This document shows, piece after piece, positions 35,942 through 45,139 of a stretch of 64,000 nucleotides of DNA (positions within the stretch are counted from its first letter, which is position 1; every line of letters starts with the position of its first letter). Where the stretch lies: positions 1,502,423 to 1,566,422 of the forward strand of contig NZ_KZ614145.1 in assembly GCF_002884495.1 (NCBI RefSeq), written 5' to 3'. This DNA is from Rummeliibacillus pycnus (GTDB lineage: Bacteria; Bacillota; Bacilli; Bacillales_A; Planococcaceae). Position numbers and translations under genes: made by a program. Under the pieces are notes generated by a model. That model searched no databases, was not told where the DNA came from, and worked only from the letters and a program-made list of their open reading frames with translations.

Positions 35942-36346
35942 CTATTCATCATTTGGAAAATTAACCGTCGTATTAAATAACCCTAATTTATTTTCCTTTG
36001 CCACTTCTTCAACAATCCGTGTAATTTCCTTAGTTGCTTTTTCTTGATCATTCATTTCTGATCTTACAACAACTTCTAATTCCTTATGATCTTCTGAATA
36101 AATGGATAGTATAAATCCCACTTGATATCCCTTTCTTTTTAACTTTTCTCTAGTTTTCTCGATGAATTTTGATTGATTAATTTTTTCTTTAATTGTAGTA
36201 TTTTCTTGTTTTTGTTGATCTTTTTCCATTACTTTCATAGATGGTGTTGCATCAGTATTTGTTACATAATGACCTATAGACGTACAAATGAGTAGTCCAG
36301 CTAATAATGTTCCATGAAATACAACCTTGCCATTTGAATTCACCAT
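35942..36346 (-). CDS. Hypothetical membrane-anchored extracellular protein
   Basis: 134 residues. One N-terminal membrane segment (about 7-27), a K/Q/E-rich linker and a C-terminal domain (about 70-134) of alternating strands and helices. Family unrecognised. ATG preceded by GAGGGTGAG. Expected outside the membrane or in the forespore space; no further evidence. Confidence 0.65.
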   Translation of the reverse strand: MVNSNGKVVFHGTLLAGLLICTSIGHYVTNTDATPSMKVMEKDQQKQENTTIKEKINQSKFIEKTREKLKRKGYQVGFILSIYSEDHKELEVVVRSEMNDQEKATKEITRIVEEVAKENKLGLFNTTVNFPNDE

Positions 36347-36361
36347 CTCTCACCCTCTCGA

Positions 36362-36376
36362 TTACTAAGCTAGTAA
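36362..36376 (-). promoter_or_regulatory. Palindrome upstream of the 134-residue gene
   Basis: TTACTA-AGC-TAGTAA, 6-3-6, about 15 bases before the start codon region. Could be an operator; the regulator is unknown. Confidence 0.35.
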
Positions 36377-36629
36377 ACACTATGTCAAACATCTTTAAAA
36401 TATTTATTCTTTTTAAGATTTAATAGTTATTTAATGTAGAAGACGAGATAACTTTCTCAAGCACAAAATATATTTAGTTTAAAATTGTTGTTAAATTTCT
36501 CCAGAAAGGCAAAATCAACTATAAGGCACCTATTTCAAATCACGTACAGTAGCATTTGTAGTAGAACTTATAGTATGGTTGTTATACTAAAATAGAAAAT
36601 AAATTAAAAATTTCATTGAGGTGAAAACA

Positions 36630-37163
36630 ATGAGTAATAAACGTAAACTGAAATTATTTATTGCTACGAGTTTAGATGGATATATTGCAACTGAAGATGA
36701 ATCACTCGAATGGTTATTTAATGTTGAAGGTGAGGGAGACAACGGCTATTCAGAATTTTTTGGGACAGTGGATACTGTATTGATGGGGAGAAAAACCTAT
36801 GATTGGCTTTTGGAAAATACTGCTGGAGAATACCCTTATAAAAATGAAGAATGTTATGTATTTACCCGATCTCGGATTGAAGATACTGAAAATGTAAAAT
36901 TTATCAATGATCCTGTAGTCCATTTTACGAAAGAGTTACAGAAACAAAATGGAAAAGACATTTGGCTTGTTGGTGGAGGAGAGCTTATACACTCTTTTAT
37001 CAAGGAAACATTAATTGACGAACTCATCATAACTGTAGCTCCAATTATTTTAGGTAACGGCATTCCACTGTTTAAAAAAAGTGATATTCAAACTAACCTG
37101 TCCTTAATTAGAACTAGAACCTTCCATCAATTTGTTGAGCTGCATTATCAAGTAAATAAATAA
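36630..37163 (+). CDS. Dihydrofolate-reductase-like (RibD C-terminal family) protein
   Basis: 177 residues from ATG 36630 with GAGGTG six bases upstream. Motifs: FIATSLDGYIA, LMGRKTYDW, YVFTRS, DIWLVGGGEL and the C-terminal LIITVAPIILGNGIPLF. This is the YyaP/YwjB group, NADPH-dependent reductases of unproven substrate, related to riboflavin reductase rather than true DHFR. Single gene. Confidence 0.88.
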   Translation: MSNKRKLKLFIATSLDGYIATEDESLEWLFNVEGEGDNGYSEFFGTVDTVLMGRKTYDWLLENTAGEYPYKNEECYVFTRSRIEDTENVKFINDPVVHFTKELQKQNGKDIWLVGGGELIHSFIKETLIDELIITVAPIILGNGIPLFKKSDIQTNLSLIRTRTFHQFVELHYQVNK

Positions 37164-37255
37164 ACGATCATTTTACTGCATTTGATGTATTTTAAAAAAT
37201 TAGGCTGCATAAATATTTAATGAAAATAAAACTTTAAGAATGTCTCCTATTTTAG

Positions 37256-37293
37256 CCTATTCGCAACGATCACTCATTTTATTTGCGGATAGG
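37256..37293 (-). terminator. Hairpin after the 47-residue ORF
   Basis: CCTATTCGCAA (37256-37266) and TTGCGGATAGG (37283-37293) pair with one mismatch. It lies eight bases past the stop of the small minus-strand ORF. No strong T-tract. Confidence 0.4.
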
Positions 37294-37300
37294 TTATGTT

Positions 37301-37444
37301 TTATCCTATATACTGATCTATTGCAATTATAATACCAACAATGATCATGATTATGATCATTTCAACAAAGATAATTTCCTGCTCTTTCTTTTCTTGTATC
37401 CGCTTTCGATAAATTCTCTGAATATGTTTCTTATTCGTCTTCAT
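37301..37444 (-). CDS. Possible 47-residue basic/membrane protein
   Basis: ATG at 37444; the first half is strongly basic (MKTNKKHIQRIYRKRIQEKK) and the second half is one membrane segment (about 28-43, MIIIMIIVGIIIAI). This positive-inside layout is protein-like. The ribosome site is weak (GTGGTG), so translation is uncertain. Confidence 0.35.
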   Translation of the reverse strand: MKTNKKHIQRIYRKRIQEKKEQEIIFVEMIIIMIIVGIIIAIDQYIG

Positions 37445-37689
37445 GAATGACACCACACTTTCATATTTACTCTATGGTATTGAAATTAGATATTTCTTAC
37501 ATTATTATAAAAGAAATTATATTCAAATTTTACAATAAATACAAATAAATATTATGTAGATCATTCATGTCCTTTTTAATAAAAAATGAAATTTTCTGTA
37601 TTCTCCATACGTATAATTATGAAAGAAATTATTTTTCTTTAGACTTTTTTGTTTTGTGTTTAGGACTTTCCTTACTAAAGGAGATGAAT

Positions 37690-38166
37690 TTGATTAGAAA
37701 ATATTTATCTAGAAAACCGTTTATCAAATTAGTTATTACGGTTATTTTCTTTTTGTTATTCACATCTTCAGTTAACGCTTTGAAATGGGCGTATCCTTTT
37801 GTTTCTTGGGATGGAGATGTATATCAGGTTTTAAATGAAACTATTCCTGAAGAAAAAGTTGGTAAAGTAATCGGTGAAGTCGATACAATACCAGATGATA
37901 TTGGTGATTTTAATGGTAATGCTTCAAATAAGTACGAGATCGGTACAAAGTATTATCAAATTATCGGAGAAAAGCCAGGAAAAGCAATTGCTGTAAGGGA
38001 TGGAGATGAGTTTCTAAAGGCAGCGATTGAATATAAACAAGCCTTTTCTTTATCATTCTTTTTAAAAGAACATTCAAAAATGCTTAAAATGATTGGTTTT
38101 TCTATTTTCTTCATCCTTATATTTATACTACTTCGAAATTTAACTCGAAAAAACGTTAAAACATAG
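37690..38166 (+). CDS. Hypothetical two-TM extracellular-domain protein
   Basis: 158 residues from TTG 37690, six bases after AAAGGAG; an ATG two codons earlier touches the ribosome site and is less likely. N-terminal membrane segment (about 13-31), an extracellular domain rich in Asp/Gly/Glu (WDGDVYQVLNETIPEEKVGK) and a C-terminal membrane segment with a basic tail. Resembles small Bacillus envelope proteins but no named family. Cotranscribed with the next gene, nine bases away. Confidence 0.7.
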   Translation: MIRKYLSRKPFIKLVITVIFFLLFTSSVNALKWAYPFVSWDGDVYQVLNETIPEEKVGKVIGEVDTIPDDIGDFNGNASNKYEIGTKYYQIIGEKPGKAIAVRDGDEFLKAAIEYKQAFSLSFFLKEHSKMLKMIGFSIFFILIFILLRNLTRKNVKT

Positions 38167-38175
38167 GAGGTTTCT

Positions 38176-38592
38176 GTGAAAACAAATAAAGGCATAACCA
38201 TAAGTACAATCTTCTCTGCAATATTATTTTGTGTATTAATTGTCGTAATTTCATTATCTCCATTATCACAATTAGGAAAACATGCAAATCAATTCAATTC
38301 TCCTGGCATGTGGTTAGCAATAATAAATATCCTTTCAATTTATGCGATACCATTATTTCTATACCTTATAGGGCTAGAATGGATGAAATTCATCATGACA
38401 TTTCTATGTGCTTTAGGCATCTTAATTTTTACTTTCCTGTTACTAATTGTTTTAGTCATTGGATATTCAATGCATACCATTTCAGACCTATATAGTGTGA
38501 TATTTGTTTGTAGTTTAGCTATTATCACCAATGTAATATGGTTCTTTGTAGCATTTAATTCTAAAAAAAATAACTCTCCTTCTATTGCTTAG
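38176..38592 (+). CDS. Hypothetical four-TM membrane protein
   Basis: 138 residues, GTG start five bases after AGGAGG. Four membrane segments (about 8-28, 42-62, 67-95, 105-127), short loops. Unrecognised. Likely partner of the preceding two-TM protein since they share one transcript ending in a strong terminator. Confidence 0.7.
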   Translation: MKTNKGITISTIFSAILFCVLIVVISLSPLSQLGKHANQFNSPGMWLAIINILSIYAIPLFLYLIGLEWMKFIMTFLCALGILIFTFLLLIVLVIGYSMHTISDLYSVIFVCSLAIITNVIWFFVAFNSKKNNSPSIA

Positions 38593-38611
38593 AAAGATTT
38601 TCTGAAATACA

Positions 38612-38644
38612 AAAGTGTCTCTTCATTATGAGAAGAGACACTTT
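38612..38644 (+). terminator. Strong intrinsic terminator
   Basis: AAAGTGTCTCTTC, seven-base loop, GAAGAGACACTTT, then GTTTTAATTT, 20 bases after the four-TM gene. Confidence 0.92.
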
Positions 38645-38656
38645 GTTTTAATTTGC

Positions 38657-38902
38657 TTATCTTTCGCAAGCAATTCCGTCATTATCACGATCTAAATCAG
38701 GATTATTTTTCATCGCTTTATGATAGATTGTAGAAGAAACTTTTGTACCACTTGAAAATGGTTTATATGTAACTTTTCCTGTTTTTCTGCTGATCACTTT
38801 ATTTTTTGTATGGGCAGATTTTGCAACACCTTTTGGATAAACATGATGAAAAGCAGTACAACTACAGTAATATGGTTTTTCACTATATTTATATAAATAA
38901 CG
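38657..38902 (-). pseudogene. 5'-truncated Excalibur calcium-binding domain remnant
   Basis: An 81-codon open frame ending in DLDRDNDGIACER, the Excalibur (extracellular calcium-binding) signature, preceded by CTAFHHVYPKGVAK. No ATG, GTG or TTG occurs in frame between the upstream stop (38903) and the domain, and no signal peptide remains. It looks like the C-terminal end of a secreted protein whose front has been lost. Confidence 0.7.
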
Positions 38903-38918
38903 TTATTTCAAGAAAAAA

Positions 38919-38958
38919 ATAGAACTGTTCTACAATACTATGTAGAATCAGCTCTATT
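38919..38958 (-). terminator. Hairpin after the GNAT gene
   Basis: AATAGAACTG-TTCTACA and TGTAGAA-TCAGCTCTATT form an imperfect stem; on the minus strand a T-rich run follows. About 35 bases after the acetyltransferase stop. Confidence 0.6.
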
Positions 38959-38993
38959 AATAGTTGAAGCATCCAAACTTTGAAATGAAACTG

Positions 38994-39404
38994 TTAATTG
39001 ATTTTAGCAAAAGCAACTAAAGAACCTTGATCACAAGATTGGAAACCATTTTTTTCATAAAAATGTCTGACGTTTTCTCCCTCTTCTGTCAAAAGAACTT
39101 TTTGGCGAACATAATCATATTTAGTCAATACCTGTTGCATTAACCGAGTTGCAATCCCCTGTTTTTGATATACATTCATAACTAAGATATCCTGAATGTA
39201 AATAATGGATAATCCATCACCAATGATACGTACTAATCCAACTAATTGTTCTCCATCCCAAGCTGAAATTACTTCTAAAGAATTTCTTAATGCTTGCTGA
39301 AGAAGTTCCATATTTTTTGTATATGCAGTCCATTGAACATCATTATATAATTTTTCTAGTTGATCTTTATCAATATTTTTACTATTTTTAAATACGATCC
39401 TCAT
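38994..39404 (-). CDS. GNAT acetyltransferase
   Basis: 136 residues from ATG 39404 with GAGGAGGAAG upstream. Acetyl-CoA motif VYQKQGIATRLMQQVL and C-terminal HFYEKNGFQSCDQG. Small GNAT enzyme of the YhbS/ElaA-like kind; substrate unknown. A 10-codon GTG ORF with an excellent AAAGGAGG lies just upstream (39424-39456). Confidence 0.88.
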   Translation of the reverse strand: MRIVFKNSKNIDKDQLEKLYNDVQWTAYTKNMELLQQALRNSLEVISAWDGEQLVGLVRIIGDGLSIIYIQDILVMNVYQKQGIATRLMQQVLTKYDYVRQKVLLTEEGENVRHFYEKNGFQSCDQGSLVAFAKIN

Positions 39405-39667
39405 TATCTTCCTCCTCAAAATTTTATTTTGAAGGGTTATTGCGCAATTTAACCACTGTCTTATACCTCCTTTCGATAAATTATTTATCGTTAATTAAAA
39501 ATTCTACAAATATTCCTAAAACCCTTTTATTTTCCAAATTACTTTTTGAACTCTTTATTTTGATTACGTTAATTTCATCTGCGAAATTCATTAAAATTCT
39601 CTTTCCTTTTGATATCATTATATGTATACATATTTTAAAAAATTGAACAGATCAGAGGTGAATTCGT

Positions 39668-41038
39668 TTGGAAATTTCAATCAATCTGCAAAGTGATTCT
39701 CCAATGTATAGTCAAATATATGAACAGATTAAAAAGACCATTATTACGAAAAAAATAGCATCCCACAGTAAGTTACCTTCAAAGCGGAATCTGGCCCTTG
39801 ATCTTAACGTTAGTGTTCATACGGTGAAAGAAGCATATGAACAATTAAATGCGGAGGGGTTTATCTATAGTAAAGAGCGTGCCGGTTATTTTGTCGCACC
39901 CTTTGAATTTGAATGGCAGCCACCTATAAAAGTAGCTCCACTCTCAACTACAGTAGAAATCAAACATCCGAAAGTGGATATTGATTTTCAAAATGGCCAT
40001 ATAGATACTACTTCTTTTCCTTATGCTATTTGGCGAAAGTTATACAACAAACATTTTCGACCGGAAAATTTGATAAATAACACAGGGCAAGGAGAGCCCT
40101 CTCTACGCTTTGCAATCGCGGACTATGTTCAGCGTTCTCGAGGTGTTCAGTGCGAGCCTTCTCAAGTTTTTATCTATGGTGGAACACAACATCAACTACA
40201 AGCTCTTTGTTACTTTTTTGGTCCGTCCATCAGTGTAGGCATAGAAGAACCTGGATTTAAACGTGCTCGAGCCATTTTTTCACAAAGCTGTCTTCATACA
40301 TATGGAATTGAAGTTGATGAATTTGGTGTGAAAATCCCAACTAAAAAACTAAATCTTCTCTATACAACACCAGCACATCAATTTCCCTTAGGTATGGTTA
40401 TGTCTGTAAAACGTCGAGCCTCCTTATTAAAATGGGCTTCAGCAGAAAATGCATATATTATAGAAGATGATTACGATTCAGAATATCGTTTCAAAGGACT
40501 GCCTATTCCTTCTTTGGCACAAATGGATCAGCTACAACATGTTATATATTTTGGTACTTTTTCAAAGACACTAGTACCTTCGATTCGAATTAGCTATATG
40601 ATTTTACCTTCAAAACTCGTGAGTTCTTTTTCAAATTTTTATCAAGAACAAAAAACAGTGGTTTCAAAAATAGATCAATTACTTCTTGCAGATTTTATCT
40701 CTCAAGGATTATTTGACAAGCACTTATCAAAAATGCGTACACTTTATCGTAAAAAACAACAGGCTTTAATTGCAGCTATTAAAACTCATCTATCAGATAA
40801 ATTTGAAATAATTGGTGAAAAGGCTGGCCTTCATATTATATTGAAGCTACCAGATTATATAAGTGAAGAGGAAGCAATTGAAAAAGCAATTTCTGTTGGG
40901 GTACAAATTTATCCAAGCTCCAATTCTTATGTTGGTCCTCCCACTCAGCAAATGGTGATCATAGGATATGGTGGATTAACCTTCGAGGAAATTGAGGAGG
41001 GTATTCTTCGATTAAAAAAAGTATGGTGTCAATTTTGA
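39668..41038 (+). CDS. MocR/PdxR-type GntR regulator with aminotransferase domain
   Basis: 456 residues, TTG start with AGAGGTG nine bases upstream. GntR winged helix (about 10-75; LPSKRNLALDLNVSVHTVKEAYEQL, quoted in part), then a fold-type I aminotransferase domain with YDSEYR and the PLP lysine in FGTFSKTLVP. MocR proteins sense PLP or an amino acid and control neighbouring metabolism, such as PLP synthesis or GABA use. No obvious target gene is adjacent or divergent within 250 bases except the GNAT enzyme. Confidence 0.9.
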   Translation: MEISINLQSDSPMYSQIYEQIKKTIITKKIASHSKLPSKRNLALDLNVSVHTVKEAYEQLNAEGFIYSKERAGYFVAPFEFEWQPPIKVAPLSTTVEIKHPKVDIDFQNGHIDTTSFPYAIWRKLYNKHFRPENLINNTGQGEPSLRFAIADYVQRSRGVQCEPSQVFIYGGTQHQLQALCYFFGPSISVGIEEPGFKRARAIFSQSCLHTYGIEVDEFGVKIPTKKLNLLYTTPAHQFPLGMVMSVKRRASLLKWASAENAYIIEDDYDSEYRFKGLPIPSLAQMDQLQHVIYFGTFSKTLVPSIRISYMILPSKLVSSFSNFYQEQKTVVSKIDQLLLADFISQGLFDKHLSKMRTLYRKKQQALIAAIKTHLSDKFEIIGEKAGLHIILKLPDYISEEEAIEKAISVGVQIYPSSNSYVGPPTQQMVIIGYGGLTFEEIEEGILRLKKVWCQF

Positions 41039-41086
41039 AGATTAATATTTTGAATAAGTTCAAAAATATTGAATACTAAACACATC

Positions 41087-41112
41087 AAAGGGGCTTATCC
41101 GTTAGCCCCTTT
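41087..41112. terminator. Bidirectional terminator
   Basis: AAAGGGGCT, eight-base loop, AGCCCCTTT between the convergent MocR and DinB-like genes. Confidence 0.85.
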
Positions 41113-41130
41113 CTATGAAATTCCCTATTA

Positions 41131-41661
41131 TTACTTGTTCTTTTTAAGTAAAGTTTGTAAATATTCTTCGGATTTTCCCAAAGGAATACTAAGGCTTCCC
41201 CATTCTTTTCCTTTTATTGTTTTTGCAATATATACAATTTGCCCAATATGATAGGAAGTATGAGCTATTTGCCTTTCGATTGCCTCTATAACTGTATGTT
41301 CTTCTCCACGAATAGAAACAGATTTTCCTAAATCTCCATATTGCAAAGAATTCAATGTTTCAAAAACTTGATTCCATCCTTTCTCCCAAGCTACAGTTAA
41401 TTGTTCTACTGACGTAATTGTATCTTCAAACTCTTGATCTCTGTGTCTATTAGGCTTTTCACCATCTGTTGTCAAAAAGTCTGTCCATCTTGAAATCATA
41501 TTTCCGGATAAATGCTTCACAATAATGGCGATATTGTTTGATTCATCATTTGGTTGCCAATGAATATCAGAATCTGATAACCTGACTAACGTATCATCAC
41601 CTAATTTTTTTGTATCCTCAAATCTCCCTTTTACTGCTTTTAAGTAAAATTCTTCAAACAA
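41131..41661 (-). CDS. DinB-like / DUF1572 protein
   Basis: 176 residues, TTG start six bases after GGAGGA. Four-helix DinB-like fold with the metal-binding histidine pattern VKHLSGN and HTSYHIGQI. In characterised relatives (mycothiol- or bacillithiol-dependent transferases, YfiT) three His bind a divalent metal. Possibly a bacillithiol S-transferase; function not shown by context. Confidence 0.85.
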   Translation of the reverse strand: MFEEFYLKAVKGRFEDTKKLGDDTLVRLSDSDIHWQPNDESNNIAIIVKHLSGNMISRWTDFLTTDGEKPNRHRDQEFEDTITSVEQLTVAWEKGWNQVFETLNSLQYGDLGKSVSIRGEEHTVIEAIERQIAHTSYHIGQIVYIAKTIKGKEWGSLSIPLGKSEEYLQTLLKKNK

Positions 41662-41944
41662 ACGAATCCTCCTCCCCCTTCTCCATCTAATATTCTATTA
41701 CATTACAAATTATTCCTTTATTGTTTCATTTTTTAGTTTTTAACCGTAATGATAGAAATATTAAAATTACCTATATTGTTTCCACTTAATTCATTGATTG
41801 ATATTATGTCGATAACACCGAGACTTCTGTGATTTGAAGTGACTAAAAGTTAACTAAGTGAGTGAGAATACTTTCAAGTTCGTTCGCTATAATCCAGAAA
41901 TTTCTAACCAAGTTGCTAGACAAACTTCTTTTATACGAAAAAAT
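41662..41944. other. Intergenic region between two minus-strand genes
   Basis: Promoter region for the DinB-like gene; no ORF or strong structure until the MFS terminator. Confidence 0.4.
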
Positions 41945-41979
41945 GGCGAACAAATCCGATTCTATTCGATTTGTTCGCC
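41945..41979 (-). terminator. Intrinsic terminator of the MFS gene
   Basis: GGCGAACAAATC, 11-base loop, GATTTGTTCGCC (12 bp perfect), then ATTTTTTCG on the minus strand. Confidence 0.93.
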
Positions 41980-42014
41980 TATCCTATTAATCGTTATGTT
42001 TTAAATTTCCATTC

Positions 42015-43193
42015 TCAAACTATTTCCTTCTTTATGAAAGCTAATCGATAAAATACTAAACTGGATAAGAAAATTACAGCCATGACAATATACAATTCAG
42101 ATGAAAAATGAATGAGTAACCATCCACCAAAGATCGGACCAATAAATCCGCCTAAATTTTTAAACTGAGAGGCGCCAAGATACGTTGCTTTCTGTGTTGC
42201 TGGTGCAATTTCTTCGATAAGAGCATTCATCATCGGAAATGCAAAAATTTCACCAACTGTGAAAATAATCATACCTACTATGAATAACCATGGTGTATTC
42301 GCAAAATTGAAGATAATAAATCCTGCAGCAAAGAATAGAACCCCAATGATTAGACTTTTCATCATAGAAATTCTTTCAGTATAAATCCCAATTGGTAATT
42401 GCAAAGTTAATACAACAATCGCGTTTAACGTAATCAAAACAGAATACAGCTTAACGCCATTTTCAATATTTAAATTTATGTATTGAGGTAATGTCGAGTC
42501 AAATTGAGAATAGCATAGACTTACAAGAATTCCACCTGCAAGTAAATATAAAAGTTTTTGATCTGAAAGAACAACTTTGAACATCTGTAAAATCGTTTGT
42601 TTTTGTGCTTGTTTTTGAGGTGTTACTACATATTTATTGAACGTAAAAATCAAAAATACTCCGTAGACTGCGTACATAGATGCGGTAATGAAAAAAGGAA
42701 TTTTCGCATTGGACATGCTAGAAATCCACACACCACATAGTGGACCAATCACTCCAGCAATATTAATCGCTGTATAGCGGAAAGAAAACAACCTTCTTCT
42801 CTTCTTTTCTTCTGTAAAGTCAATCATTAATGCTTGTGTAGCAGGCTCAAAAAAAGATCGACATAATCCATTGATAGCATTTAACACGATAAACAACCCA
42901 ACTACTCTAACCGTTGCAAATCCTACAAATACGGCACTCCAAATAAAAATGGTTGTAAGAATGATAAATTTCCTTCCAAATTGATCCGTTAAATAACCAC
43001 CAATAAACCCTCCGAGTGTTGCACAAAGTTGTGCTATCCCTAATGTTGCACCAATCATTAATGGCGATGCATGTAATTCATTTTGCAAATAAATTGCTAA
43101 AAAGGGTATTGTCATAAAGCTTGCAATACGTGTAAAAATAGTCCCATTCAAAATAATCCATACAATTGGATGGAAATAGGATATAAATTGCAT
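42015..43193 (-). CDS. MFS drug/metabolite efflux transporter
   Basis: 392 residues, twelve membrane segments. Motif A GGYLTDQFGRKFI between TM2 and TM3, and FRYTAINIAGVIGPLCG (motif C-like) in TM5, typical of drug:H+ antiporters such as MdtG/YttB. ATG at 43193 with AAGGAG eight bases upstream. Single gene; substrate unknown. Confidence 0.9.
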   Translation of the reverse strand: MQFISYFHPIVWIILNGTIFTRIASFMTIPFLAIYLQNELHASPLMIGATLGIAQLCATLGGFIGGYLTDQFGRKFIILTTIFIWSAVFVGFATVRVVGLFIVLNAINGLCRSFFEPATQALMIDFTEEKKRRRLFSFRYTAINIAGVIGPLCGVWISSMSNAKIPFFITASMYAVYGVFLIFTFNKYVVTPQKQAQKQTILQMFKVVLSDQKLLYLLAGGILVSLCYSQFDSTLPQYINLNIENGVKLYSVLITLNAIVVLTLQLPIGIYTERISMMKSLIIGVLFFAAGFIIFNFANTPWLFIVGMIIFTVGEIFAFPMMNALIEEIAPATQKATYLGASQFKNLGGFIGPIFGGWLLIHFSSELYIVMAVIFLSSLVFYRLAFIKKEIV

Positions 43194-43296
43194 CAATCAA
43201 ACTCCTTATAAGTAATGACACTACTTTATCTTAAACTCCTAGAATTTACAATACGGATTTTTCATGAGATTTATAAATAAATATGTATATTAAACA

Positions 43297-43344
43297 AAAA
43301 AGTACATTCAGCAAAAGATCAGATCCTTTGCTAAATGTACTTTT
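43297..43344 (-). terminator. Intrinsic terminator of the pyrimidine degradation operon
   Basis: AAAAGTACATT-AGCAAA-GATC pairs over more than 18 bases with the facing arm and ends in TTTTTTG on the minus strand, about 25 bases after the last ORF. Confidence 0.9.
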
Positions 43345-43366
43345 AGAGGGCAATTTTGTAAATCGA

Positions 43367-43588
43367 TTATATAAAGGTTTTATATACCTGTTCAAACACT
43401 TTTACTGAGGCATATTTTCGTGCATCTGCTGTGCCAATATGAAGTTCTTGAATTTCTGGATGATTGAACTTCTTAAATTCAATTAATGCACCTTCTAGAT
43501 TTTCAGTGATTTTCTTCATTTGATATTGTTGAAGTAGTAATTCATCAATTTTATTGATTTCTGAGACTGCCTGTAAGAAATCAGACAT
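43367..43588 (-). CDS. Small protein of the pyrimidine operon, unknown function
   Basis: 73 residues from ATG 43588 with AAAGGAG nine bases upstream. Soluble, helical N-terminal half (FLQAVSEINKIDELLLQQYQ) and a C-terminal part with HIGTADARKYASVKVFEQVY. No family recognised. Last gene of the operon, 14 bases after the permease, so it may serve pyrimidine uptake or breakdown. Confidence 0.75.
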   Translation of the reverse strand: MSDFLQAVSEINKIDELLLQQYQMKKITENLEGALIEFKKFNHPEIQELHIGTADARKYASVKVFEQVYKTFI

Positions 43589-43602
43589 GCGGATCAACTC
43601 CT

Positions 43603-45093
43603 TTATTTTACTGTTTTGGCACTTAGATTTGGCGAAAGCTCTGGTGATACTGTGACTGGTTTTTCATAGGGAGAGATAACCCAATCCCTACCTGCTGTAA
43701 TCCCTAAATATTCGCTATCATTTGGATCTGTAATCTCTTTTTGAGGATATTTCCTAAACCACCAATATTTTGCAAGTATAAAATATAGTAGTGCACCTAC
43801 AGCAAATCCTACTAATGAAGAATATGTCGGTAACAGATTTGCTACAATTCCACCAATTATCCAAGAAATTAGACCGGCAAGATTGAATCCATTCATATAT
43901 TTGTATTGCCCAGTTGTTTCATAAAGATCACTCACATTTAAGCGACGTTTACGAAGCAAATAGTAGTCGGCGAACATGATGCCTACTATCGCAGTTAAAA
44001 TTCCGCCGATTATAAGTAATACAGAATTCAAAATGTCGAACAGACTCCAGGGTTGTGATAATGTTCCAATGACACCAGCGATAACAACCCCTACCCAGAA
44101 AGGTACTTTGGGTCCGCCAATATTAGAGAATATTGTTGCTGCTGGGATAACATTTGCTGAAGTATTTGTTGACCATTGCGCTAAAACAATCATCAATAAA
44201 AGAATGGCTAAGATAAATCCATTAGCAGATTGTTGTAATGCTGCAACTGGGTCACCAGATGAAACAGCCATATAACAAACTGCACCTATTACAATCATAA
44301 ATGTATTAACAATAGGCATGACAATAAGAGATCCTATTAACTGCGTTTTATTGCGTTTGAACCAATTCTTTTCATGTTTAGGAGCTTTGAAGAATCGTGA
44401 TAATGAAGGCATATCTGCTGCCAGTGTTGCCCAGAAACCCATATTTGCCATGACAACAATCATAAATGCTGTAAAAGTAGCCATGCCTGTTGTTGGTGAT
44501 TCAACCCAAGTCCACACATTCTTTCCTGAAGCTGTTGCTTGATCCGCAAGTGTTACATACATCCAACAAGAAATTAGTATAATAATCGGTGCAGCTAAAT
44601 CAGCAAAACGTTCAATAGATTTAATACCTAATGAAGTATTTAATAATTGGAATCCAGCAAAGAATAAAAAGCAAACAAACCAATTATCGAAATCAAATAG
44701 AATATTTAATATCCCGTTGATAGCAAGTGCACCAAAATAAGTATTAATACCAAACCAACAAGATGCCGTTATACCTCGAATCAGGGAAGGAAGATGCGTA
44801 CCAATTGTTCCAAAAGGTGCTCGCATATAAACAGGGAAGGATAAGCCATGTTCAACTCCAATATCTCCGATCATTACCATAAAAACACCGATAGTCAAGG
44901 AACCAACTAATGTTGCCAGAATCAATATTGGCATAGATAGGTGAATAATCCCCGCAGCACCTATTGCAAAAGCAGCAAGTACAATGGCCATCCCAACCCA
45001 AATGACTGAAAAACCGAGAGCTCCAATATTTCGATCTTTATACGAAATAGGCAATAAATCTGGGGATTTCAAATAATCATTTCTTTGTGCCAT
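43603..45093 (-). CDS. NCS1 nucleobase:cation symporter
   Basis: 496 residues, twelve membrane segments. Starts MAQRNDYLKSPDLLPISY and contains TM1 motif ALGFSVIWVGMAI and the NCS1 pattern around YMRAPFGTIGTHLPSLIRG. NCS1 carriers bring in uracil, hydantoins, allantoin or cytosine. In this operon uracil, thymine or dihydropyrimidines are the likely cargo. ATG 45093 is nine bases from GGAG. Confidence 0.92.
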   Translation of the reverse strand: MAQRNDYLKSPDLLPISYKDRNIGALGFSVIWVGMAIVLAAFAIGAAGIIHLSMPILILATLVGSLTIGVFMVMIGDIGVEHGLSFPVYMRAPFGTIGTHLPSLIRGITASCWFGINTYFGALAINGILNILFDFDNWFVCFLFFAGFQLLNTSLGIKSIERFADLAAPIIILISCWMYVTLADQATASGKNVWTWVESPTTGMATFTAFMIVVMANMGFWATLAADMPSLSRFFKAPKHEKNWFKRNKTQLIGSLIVMPIVNTFMIVIGAVCYMAVSSGDPVAALQQSANGFILAILLLMIVLAQWSTNTSANVIPAATIFSNIGGPKVPFWVGVVIAGVIGTLSQPWSLFDILNSVLLIIGGILTAIVGIMFADYYLLRKRRLNVSDLYETTGQYKYMNGFNLAGLISWIIGGIVANLLPTYSSLVGFAVGALLYFILAKYWWFRKYPQKEITDPNDSEYLGITAGRDWVISPYEKPVTVSPELSPNLSAKTVK

Positions 45094-45139
45094 AAACATA
45101 CACTCCTAATTCAGAATATTCAATCTTTTTAAGATAAAA

